Source of the DNA: an uncultured Eubacteriales bacterium
GTDB taxonomy: Bacteria > Bacillota_A > Clostridia > Oscillospirales > Oscillospiraceae
Direction: 5' to 3'
NCBI GenBank assembly: GCA_949451265.1
Contig: CASTQR010000002.1
Coordinates: 1-28,415 of the forward strand
Length of the DNA stretch: 28,415 nucleotides
The notes under the pieces were generated by a model. The model saw nothing but the letters and a program-made list of their open reading frames with translations, did no database searches and was not told the origin of the DNA. Positions 14,288 to 21,102 of the stretch are shown piece by piece. Position 1 is the stretch's first letter. Each line of letters opens with the position of its first letter. A program made the position numbers and the translations under genes.

Positions 14288-15607
14288 ATGAAGTTCGTCA
14301 CCGGCGAAAGCGGAAAACTGACCACGTACCAACAGATCGCGGAGGGCGGGCGGAACAGCCTGTCTGTCACCGTCCACGGCGCCGTCCACGCCCTGCGGGA
14401 CATGGGCGGGCTGGCCTTTCTCACCCTGCGGCTGGCCCGCGGGAGCGTCCAGTGCGTGTGCGCCCCGGATATGCTCCCGGAGGGCCTGTGCGAGGAGTGC
14501 TGTGTGGAGCTGTCCGGAACGGCGCGGGAGGAGCCCCGGGCCCCCGGCGGCTTCGAGATCGCCGTGGAATCCCTCACCCTGCTGTCCCGGCCCGCCGCCC
14601 CCATGCCCGTGTCCCTGTCCAAGCGGGGGCTGGGGCTGAACCTGGACACCGAGCTGGCCCTGCGCCCCGCCGTGCTGCGGCATGAGCGGGAGCGGGCCGC
14701 CTTCAAAATACAGGAGGGGCTGGCCCGGGCCTTCCGGGACTACCTCACCGGGGAGGGCTTCACCGAGATCCACACCCCCAAGATCGTCCACGCCGGGGCG
14801 GAGGGGGGCTCCAATATCTTCCGGCTGGACTACTTCGGCAAAAAGGCGTACCTGGCCCAGTCCCCCCAGTTCTACAAGCAGACCATGGTGGGGGTGTACG
14901 AGCGGGTATTTGAGATCGGCCCCGTATTCCGGGCGGAGAAGCACGCCACCCCCCGGCACCTGAACGAGTACACCGGGCTGGACTTTGAGATGGGGTATAT
15001 CCGCTCCTTCTACGACGTGATCGAGATGGAGACGGGGTATCTTCGGTATGCCATGGCCCTGCTGGGGCGGGAGTACGGGCCGGAGCTGACCCTGCTGGGG
15101 GTGGATCTGCCGGACGTGGACAGGATCCCCTGCTTGAGGTTCGACGAGGCCAAGCGGCTGGCAGCGGACAAGTACGGCTGCCGGATCCGGGATCCCTACG
15201 ACCTGGAGCCGGAGGAGGAGGCCCGCATCGGCCGGTACGCCCGGGAGGAGTTCGGCAGCGACTTCGTGTTCATCACCCACTACCCCTCCAAAAAGCGGCC
15301 CTTCTACGCCATGGATGACCCGGACGACCCCAAGTTCACCCTGTCCTTCGACCTGCTGTTCCGGGGGATGGAGGTGACCACCGGGGGCCAGCGGGTGCAT
15401 GACTACGCCGCCCAGGTGGCCAAGATGGAGGTACGGGGCATGGAGCCGGCGGAGTTTGGGAGCTACCTCATGATCCACAGGCACGGGATGCCGCCCCATG
15501 GCGGGCTGGGCATCGGGCTGGAGCGGCTGACCATGCAGCTGTGCGGGTTGGATAACATCCGGTACGCGTCCCTGTTCCCCAGGGATCGCACCCGGATGGA
15601 GCCGTAA
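14288..15607 (+). CDS. aspS: Aspartyl-tRNA synthetase, compact archaeal-type (likely non-discriminating)
   Basis: The 439-residue class IIb synthetase has an N-terminal OB anticodon-binding domain (about 15-105) and a catalytic domain with motif 2 FEIGPVFRAEKHATPRHLNE (208-227) and motif 3 GLGIGLERLTMQL near the C-terminus. The LAQSPQFYKQ segment (189-198) is typical of archaeal/eukaryotic-type AspRS. It lacks the GAD insertion that makes ordinary bacterial AspRS about 590 residues. Such enzymes paired with GatCAB usually charge both tRNA-Asp and tRNA-Asn. That function is inferred here from gene context and the Asn-type T-box. GAAAGG lies upstream of the ATG. Confidence 0.9.
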   Translation: MKFVTGESGKLTTYQQIAEGGRNSLSVTVHGAVHALRDMGGLAFLTLRLARGSVQCVCAPDMLPEGLCEECCVELSGTAREEPRAPGGFEIAVESLTLLSRPAAPMPVSLSKRGLGLNLDTELALRPAVLRHERERAAFKIQEGLARAFRDYLTGEGFTEIHTPKIVHAGAEGGSNIFRLDYFGKKAYLAQSPQFYKQTMVGVYERVFEIGPVFRAEKHATPRHLNEYTGLDFEMGYIRSFYDVIEMETGYLRYAMALLGREYGPELTLLGVDLPDVDRIPCLRFDEAKRLAADKYGCRIRDPYDLEPEEEARIGRYAREEFGSDFVFITHYPSKKRPFYAMDDPDDPKFTLSFDLLFRGMEVTTGGQRVHDYAAQVAKMEVRGMEPAEFGSYLMIHRHGMPPHGGLGIGLERLTMQLCGLDNIRYASLFPRDRTRMEP

Positions 15608-15630
15608 CGAAAGAGGAAAGGATGATTGCC

Positions 15631-15918
15631 ATGAACATTACACAGGAGCTGGTGGACTATATCGCGGGACTGTCCCGCCTGGAATTGCAGGAGGGGGAGC
15701 GGCAGGACATGGCCGCCGAGCTGGAGCGGATCGTGGCCTATATGGACGTGCTGAACCGGCTGGACACCCAGGGCGTGGAGCCCATGAACCACGTGTTCCC
15801 GGTGAAGAACGTGCTGCGGGAGGATGAGGTGATCCCCTCCCAGACGCGGGGGGAGCTGCTGGCGGGTTCCCCCGCCCCGGATCAGGAGGCGTTCCTGGTG
15901 CCGAAAACCGTAGAATAG
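15631..15918 (+). CDS. gatC: Asp/Glu-tRNA amidotransferase subunit C
   Basis: GatC is the small belt subunit that wraps GatA and GatB together. The 95-residue length fits. The pattern NITQELVDYIAGLSRLELQ, then AAELERIVAYMDVLNRLDT, then PMNHVFPVKNVLREDEV is characteristic. I start at ATG 15631 because MNITQEL matches the usual N-terminus and AAAGG lies nine bases upstream; ATG 15622 in the same frame, closer to GAGG, is an alternative. It lies 23 bases after aspS and 11 bases before gatA, in one operon. Confidence 0.9.
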   Translation: MNITQELVDYIAGLSRLELQEGERQDMAAELERIVAYMDVLNRLDTQGVEPMNHVFPVKNVLREDEVIPSQTRGELLAGSPAPDQEAFLVPKTVE

Positions 15919-15929
15919 GAGGGCACGGC

Positions 15930-17438
15930 ATGGAGCTGAGAGACTTGACCGCCCTGGAACTGGGCGCGGCCATCAAAAAGGGGGAGGTCTCCATTGCAGA
16001 GGCCACCCAGTACGCGCTGGACGCCACTGCGGCCCGGGACAAGACGCTGAACGCCTTTATCACCGTCACCGGGGAGCGGGCGCTGGATCGGGCCAAACGC
16101 ATTCAGGACAGCCGGGACGCGCTGGACGGAGACTGTCCCCTGTACGGCGTGCCCATGGCCCTCAAGGATAACATCTGCACCAGGGGGGTGAAAACCTCCT
16201 GCGCCTCCAAAATTTTGGGGGACTTCACGCCGCCCTACAGCGCCGCCGTGGTGGAACGGCTGGCCTACGCCGGGGCGGTGTCCCTGGGCAAGCTGAACAT
16301 GGACGAGTTCGCCATGGGCTCCACATCGGAGACATCGTTCTACGGCCCGGTGAAAAACCCGTGGGATTTGGAGCGGGTTCCCGGCGGTTCCTCCGGGGGC
16401 GCGGCGGCGGCGGTGGCTGCGGGACTGGGCTGGTACGCCGTGGGCTCGGACACCGGCGGCTCCATCCGCCAGCCCGCCTCCTTCTGCGGCGTCACCGGGA
16501 TCAAGCCCACCTACGGCACGGTGAGCCGGTACGGGCTCATTGCCTACGCCTCGTCGCTGGATCAGATCGGGCCGCTGTGCCGGGACGCGGCGGACTGCGC
16601 CGCCGTGCTGGATGTGCTGATGGGCCACGACCACCATGACGGCACCAGCCTGCCGGGGCACTGCGGCCACTGGGGCGGCTCCGGGCCGAGGGTGGACTAC
16701 GGCCATCTGCTGGCGGGGCTGACGGGGGATATCCGGGGGATGCGGATCGGCCTGCCCGCGGACTGCTTCGGGGACGGGCTGGACGGAGAGGTTAGGGCGG
16801 CGGTGCTGGCGGTGTCGGATGTGCTGAAGGGCCGGGGGGCGGAGATCGTGGAGCTGCCCTTCCCGGTGATGGAGTATGTGGTGCCTGCCTACTATATCAT
16901 CGCCGCCGCCGAGGCGTCCTCCAACCTGTCCCGGTTCGACGGGGTGAAGTACGGCTGGCGGGGGTCGGGCTATGAGGGGCTGACGGATCTGTATTGCAAG
17001 ACCCGTACCCAGGGCTTCGGGGCAGAGGTGAAGCGGCGGATCCTGCTGGGAACGTTCGTGCTGTCCTCCGGGTATTACGACGCCTACTATAAAAAGGCGT
17101 TGCAGGTGAAGGCCGTGATCAAGGACGCGTTTGACCAGGCGTTTGCGCGGTGCGACCTGCTGCTGACCCCCGTGGCCCCCACCACCGCCCCCAGGCTGGG
17201 GGAGAGCCTGTCGGACCCGCTGCAAATGTATTTGAGCGATGTCTACACCGTGTCCGTCAACCTGGCGGGGCTGCCGGGGCTGTCCATGCCCTGCGGCTTT
17301 GACGGGAAGGGCCTGCCCATCGGGGCCCAGCTCATCGGGCCCCACTTCGGGGAGGGCGCGCTGCTGAACGCCGCCCACGCCTTCCAGCTGGAGACAGACT
17401 GGCACAAGCGCACACCAAAGGGAGGGGATTTGGCATGA
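15930..17438 (+). CDS. gatA: Asp/Glu-tRNA amidotransferase subunit A (amidase)
   Basis: GatA hydrolyses glutamine to give ammonia for amidation of Asp-tRNA-Asn or Glu-tRNA-Gln. The amidase-signature triad is present: Lys79 in MALKDN, cis-Ser154 in PGGSSGG and nucleophile Ser178 in SDTGGSIRQP, at the same numbers as in the Staphylococcus aureus enzyme. The 502-residue length is slightly above usual (about 485). Much of the excess is a His-rich stretch near 232-252 (GHDHHDG then GHCGHWGG). AGGAGGG precedes the ATG. It overlaps gatB by ATGA. Confidence 0.96.
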   Translation: MELRDLTALELGAAIKKGEVSIAEATQYALDATAARDKTLNAFITVTGERALDRAKRIQDSRDALDGDCPLYGVPMALKDNICTRGVKTSCASKILGDFTPPYSAAVVERLAYAGAVSLGKLNMDEFAMGSTSETSFYGPVKNPWDLERVPGGSSGGAAAAVAAGLGWYAVGSDTGGSIRQPASFCGVTGIKPTYGTVSRYGLIAYASSLDQIGPLCRDAADCAAVLDVLMGHDHHDGTSLPGHCGHWGGSGPRVDYGHLLAGLTGDIRGMRIGLPADCFGDGLDGEVRAAVLAVSDVLKGRGAEIVELPFPVMEYVVPAYYIIAAAEASSNLSRFDGVKYGWRGSGYEGLTDLYCKTRTQGFGAEVKRRILLGTFVLSSGYYDAYYKKALQVKAVIKDAFDQAFARCDLLLTPVAPTTAPRLGESLSDPLQMYLSDVYTVSVNLAGLPGLSMPCGFDGKGLPIGAQLIGPHFGEGALLNAAHAFQLETDWHKRTPKGGDLA

Positions 17439-18865
17439 CCTGGGAGACCGTCATCGGCCTGGAAACCCACGTGGAACTGGCCACCAAAACCAAAATCTTC
17501 TGCGGCTGCACCACCGCCTTCGGCGGCGCGCCCAACACCCACTGCTGCCCGGTGTGCACCGGGATGCCGGGGACGCTGCCCGTGCTGAACAAGAAGGTGC
17601 TGGAGTTTGCCGTCAAGGCGGGGCTGGCGCTGAACTGTGAGATCACCCGGTACAGCAAGTTCGACCGGAAGAACTACTTCTACCCCGACCTGCCCAAGGC
17701 ATACCAGATCTCCCAGCTCTACCTGCCCATCGCCAGGGACGGGGCGGTAGACATCCATACGGACACGGGGGCGAAAACCATCCGCATCCATGAGCTCCAC
17801 ATGGAGGAGGACGCGGGCAAGCTGATGCATGACCCCTGGATTGACCAGACCCGGGCGGACTACAACCGCTGCGGGGTGCCCCTCATCGAGATCGTCACCG
17901 AGCCGGACTTCCGGACGGCGGACGAGGTCATCGCCTACCTGGAGAAGCTGAAGGAGACCCTGCAATACCTGGGCGTGTCCGACTGCAAGATGCAGGAGGG
18001 CTCGCTCCGGTGCGACGTGAACCTGTCGGTGCGGCCACTGGGCAGCGCCGAATTTGGCACCCGGACGGAGATGAAGAACCTGAACTCCTTCAAGGCCATC
18101 GGCCGGGCCATCGCCTATGAGGCCCGGCGGCAGATCGAGCTCATCGAAGATGGCAAGCGGGTGGTGCAGGAGACCCGCCGCTGGGACGAGAACAAGGACG
18201 CCACCTACGCCATGCGCTCCAAGGAGGACGCCCAGGACTACCGCTACTTCCCGGAGCCGGATATTCCGCCCCTTGAGCTGCCGGAGGAGTACCTGGACGG
18301 GCTGCGGGCCGCTCAGCCTGAATTGGCGGAGGAAAAGCGGGCCCGGTATCAGGCGGACTACGGCCTGCCCGCCTATGATTGCCAGATGATCACCTCCGAC
18401 CGGGCGCTGGCGGCGTTCTTTGAGGATCTGGTGGAGCTGGGGGCACCCCCCAAGCAGGGGGCCAACTGGATCATGGGGGAAGTGCTGGGGGCGCTGTCCG
18501 CCCGAGCCATGGAGCCCAAGGATATGAAGCTGACGCCCCCCACCCTGGCCCGGATCATCGCCCTGGTTGGAGCGGGGAAACTGAACCGGAACACGGCGGT
18601 CAAGGTGTTTGAGGCAGTCTTTGACACAGACGGGGAGGTGGACGCCTATGTGAAGGAGCACGGCCTGGAGCAGGTGAACGACGACGGGCTGGTGCGGGAA
18701 ATCTGTGCCAAAGTGCTGGCCGCCAACCCCCAGTCCGTGACGGACTACCGGGGCGGCAAGGAAAAGGCGTTCGGCTTCCTGGTGGGGCAGGTCATGCGGG
18801 AGCTCAAGGGTAAGGCCAACCCCCAGGCGGTGAACGGGGCGCTGATGGAGCTGCTGGGGTCGTAA
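17435..18865 (+). CDS. gatB: Asp/Glu-tRNA amidotransferase subunit B
   Basis: GatB binds the mischarged tRNA, phosphorylates the attached Asp or Glu with ATP and transfers ammonia from GatA. The 476-residue protein opens with the family hallmark GLETHVELATKTKIFCGC. Zinc ligands Cys23, Cys25, Cys38 and Cys41 are visible. NYFYPDLPKAYQISQ and LHMEEDAGKL follow in the cradle domain, and the C-terminal YqeY-like tail domain ends in VNGALMELL. The start overlaps the gatA stop (ATGA), with GGGAGGGG upstream. It is the last gene of the operon, followed by the hairpin at 18888-18914. Confidence 0.96.
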   Translation: MTWETVIGLETHVELATKTKIFCGCTTAFGGAPNTHCCPVCTGMPGTLPVLNKKVLEFAVKAGLALNCEITRYSKFDRKNYFYPDLPKAYQISQLYLPIARDGAVDIHTDTGAKTIRIHELHMEEDAGKLMHDPWIDQTRADYNRCGVPLIEIVTEPDFRTADEVIAYLEKLKETLQYLGVSDCKMQEGSLRCDVNLSVRPLGSAEFGTRTEMKNLNSFKAIGRAIAYEARRQIELIEDGKRVVQETRRWDENKDATYAMRSKEDAQDYRYFPEPDIPPLELPEEYLDGLRAAQPELAEEKRARYQADYGLPAYDCQMITSDRALAAFFEDLVELGAPPKQGANWIMGEVLGALSARAMEPKDMKLTPPTLARIIALVGAGKLNRNTAVKVFEAVFDTDGEVDAYVKEHGLEQVNDDGLVREICAKVLAANPQSVTDYRGGKEKAFGFLVGQVMRELKGKANPQAVNGALMELLGS

Positions 18866-18887
18866 CGGCCCCGGCGAAACACATAAC

Positions 18888-18914
18888 GCGGCGGCGGGAT
18901 AATCCCGCCGCCGC
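18888..18914. terminator. Bidirectional terminator between gatB and the MATE gene
   Basis: A perfect 12-bp GC stem (18888-18899 with 18903-18914) with a three-base loop lies between the convergent genes. TTTCTT follows on the plus strand after a short GC gap; no T run follows on the minus strand. Confidence 0.65.
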
Positions 18915-18924
18915 GCCGCATTTC

Positions 18925-20295
18925 TTAAAGGCTTTCCTCCCCGTCCGCCAGCCGGCCCAGGGGGCGGTAGACCGTGAGGTACATGGTGGTAAAGCAGGCC
19001 AGCCCGCCCACCAGCTGGGACACGGCCTCCGCCGTGAACACGCCGTCCGCCCCCATCCACAGGGCCAGCAGGACGGTGAGGGGGGCGTTGACAACGGCCT
19101 TGCGCAGCAGGGAGAAGAACACCGCCTGCTTGGAGCGGCCCAGCCCCACAAACACCCCCTGCCCCGCGATCTGGAGGGACATGAACAGGAACATGGAGAA
19201 GTAGATCCGCAGGGCGGGGACGCCCGCCGCCAGGATATCCGGGTCGCTCTTGAAGATGTGGATCAGCCCCGATGGGAACAGCATGGCGCACGCCCAGAAG
19301 GCGGCGGAGTAGGCCACCGTCACCCCAACGCTGAACCGGACGGACTGCCGCACCCGGCTGTACAGCTTGGCGCCGTAATTGTAGCCCGCCACCGGCTGGG
19401 AGCCGTTGGTCAGCCCCTGCACCGGCATGATGAACACCTCCCGGATGGAGTTGATGATGGTCATCACCCCCACGTAGGCGTCCCCGCCGCACCGCTGGAG
19501 GGTGGCGTTGCAAACCACCTGCACCAGGCTGTTGGTCAGGTTCACAAAGAAGCCGGACAGGCCCAGGGAGACGATCCGCCTGGTGCGGCCCGCCTCCAGC
19601 CGCAGGTTCTCCCGCCGCAGGCGCAGGATGGCCTTTTTGCCCGTGAGGAAGGCCAGCACCCACGCCGCCGACAGGGCCTGGGAGAACACCGTGGCCAGCG
19701 CCGCCCCCCGCACCCCCATATGGAACACGAAGATCAGCACCGGATCCAGGAGCAGGTTCACCACCGCCCCCAGCAGGACGGTCATCATCCCCGTGCGGCC
19801 GAAGCCCTGGGCGTTGATGAAGGGGTTCATCCCCAGGCTGATCATGACGAACAGGGTGCCGCACAGGTAGATGGTCAGGTAGCCGTCGGCGTGGGGGAAG
19901 GTGTCCGGGCTGGCCCCGAACAGGTAGAGGATGGGCCGCTTCAGCGCCAGGAAGAAGGCGGTGGCCGCCGCCCCTAAAATCAGCAGGAGAAGAAAGGCGT
20001 TCCCCATCACCCGCTCGGCCTCCCCATCGTCTCCCCTGCCCCGGCTGATGGAACACAGGGGCGCGCCGCCGGTGCCGCACAGGTTGGCCAGGCCCATGAG
20101 GATGGACACGATGGGCATGGTGATGCCCAGCCCCGTGAGGGCCAGGCTGTCGCTGTCCGGCAGGTGGCCCAGGTACACCCGGTCCACCACGCTGTACAGC
20201 ACGTTCACCAGCTGGGCCGCCGTCATGGGCAGGGCCAGCTTCATAATGTTCCGGGGGATGCTCCCTTGGGAGAAGTCGTTCTGCTGGGCGGTCAT
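18925..20295 (-). CDS. MATE-family multidrug/cation exporter
   Basis: The 456-residue integral membrane protein shows about twelve hydrophobic helices in two similar halves, the MATE fold. N-terminal landmarks IMKLALPMTAAQLVNVLYSV and VDRVYLGHL match the DinF/NorM-type helix 1, and the second half begins near RRIVSLGLSGFFVNLTNSLV with NGSQPVAGYNYGA typical of this family. It would export cationic or other small molecules using Na+ or H+; the substrate is unknown. AAAGGGGG lies about 11 bases before the ATG. It has its own promoter (20331-20359) and converges with gatB. Confidence 0.92.
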   Translation of the reverse strand: MTAQQNDFSQGSIPRNIMKLALPMTAAQLVNVLYSVVDRVYLGHLPDSDSLALTGLGITMPIVSILMGLANLCGTGGAPLCSISRGRGDDGEAERVMGNAFLLLLILGAAATAFFLALKRPILYLFGASPDTFPHADGYLTIYLCGTLFVMISLGMNPFINAQGFGRTGMMTVLLGAVVNLLLDPVLIFVFHMGVRGAALATVFSQALSAAWVLAFLTGKKAILRLRRENLRLEAGRTRRIVSLGLSGFFVNLTNSLVQVVCNATLQRCGGDAYVGVMTIINSIREVFIMPVQGLTNGSQPVAGYNYGAKLYSRVRQSVRFSVGVTVAYSAAFWACAMLFPSGLIHIFKSDPDILAAGVPALRIYFSMFLFMSLQIAGQGVFVGLGRSKQAVFFSLLRKAVVNAPLTVLLALWMGADGVFTAEAVSQLVGGLACFTTMYLTVYRPLGRLADGEESL

Positions 20296-20330
20296 GGCGC
20301 GGGGCCCCCTTTCGCCGTGGTTTTTCTGGT

Positions 20331-20359
20331 ATCATATCACAAACGGCATCGGGTGTCCA
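20331..20359 (-). promoter_or_regulatory. Promoter of the MATE exporter gene
   Basis: The minus strand has -35 TGGACA (20354-20359), a 17-base spacer and -10 TATGAT (20331-20336), each one base from consensus. It starts just after the terminator of the GH3 module. Confidence 0.7.
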
Positions 20360-20367
20360 TGCTACGG

Positions 20368-20413
20368 AAAATCGGGGCCGGAGGGTCTGGGATCACCCAG
20401 CTCCTCCGGCCCC
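20368..20413 (-). terminator. Terminator of the GH3/GtrA module
   Basis: An 11-bp stem (20374-20384 with 20403-20413) is topped by a second 5-bp stem (20387-20391 with 20396-20400). ATTTTCC follows on the minus strand. It lies 60 bases after the GtrA-like stop. Confidence 0.8.
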
Positions 20414-20473
20414 GCCGGTGCGTTTTCGGTTTGCGGTCAGCGCGTGTTCCCGTCCTGTTTCCTGTGATTCCCG

Positions 20474-21085
20474 TTATTTCTTTTTGCCGAAGTCAGGGGC
20501 AAAGATCTTGTTGTCCACGGCGAAGATGATGATCATGGCCACGCCGCCGGTGACTACTGCGGTCACGATGCTCTGAAGGGTGTTGCGCAGGGCCGCGTTG
20601 GTAATCAGCGCGTTGGTGACTGGGTTCCACACACTGGTAAACAGGTTCATTACCAGGAACACGCCGATGGTAGCGATGCCATGTGCGGCGATTTGGACAC
20701 CCAGCGGGCCGTGGCTCTTGAACGTCACATTGCGCTGGAGGGGGAAGTTGACGCACTCACCGAAGCAGATGGTCACCAGATTGGCCAGGGTGAAGGCCAG
20801 ACCACCGCTGACAACACCGTTTTCATCTGTGAGCAGGGCATTGCCGATGATAGACAGGTTAAAGTCCACGCCGAACAGGGTGACGGGGATGTCGGGCCAC
20901 ATCCACACCGCATCGCCTATGCCTATCGGGCCCCGGAATAGGTCGGGCAGGAACATCAGCAGCAGGGCCTTCAGGAAGGTGACAAAGTAGCTGAACAGCA
21001 GGAACAAGCCGCCCTTGCGCACCCACTCCGCCACGGCGGGGTGCTTTTCCGCAAAGTTATTCCACCAATTTTTAATTCCTTCCAT
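20474..21085 (-). CDS. GtrA-like membrane protein
   Basis: The 203-residue protein has about four hydrophobic helices (roughly 27-48, 88-110, 128-150 and 172-195). The motif CVNFPLQRNVTFKSHG matches the conserved loop of the GtrA family, where an aromatic/Asn-Phe-x-x-x-R-x-x-T-F pattern precedes helix 3. GtrA proteins are thought to move polyprenyl-linked sugars across the membrane. The domain here is longer than a minimal GtrA (about 130 residues) because of an inserted loop between helices 1 and 2 (DLFRGPIGIGDAVW region). GGGAGGAATT lies seven bases before the ATG. It starts 17 bases after the GH3 stop and is the last gene of the module. Confidence 0.72.
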   Translation of the reverse strand: MEGIKNWWNNFAEKHPAVAEWVRKGGLFLLFSYFVTFLKALLLMFLPDLFRGPIGIGDAVWMWPDIPVTLFGVDFNLSIIGNALLTDENGVVSGGLAFTLANLVTICFGECVNFPLQRNVTFKSHGPLGVQIAAHGIATIGVFLVMNLFTSVWNPVTNALITNAALRNTLQSIVTAVVTGGVAMIIIFAVDNKIFAPDFGKKK

Positions 21086-21102
21086 CAAAATTCCTCCCTT
21101 TT

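Noticed and set aside
17243..20335. A 1030-codon minus-strand frame across gatB and the MATE gene
   Set aside because: It runs antisense to gatB and out of frame in the MATE gene; both have complete family motifs, and this frame has none.
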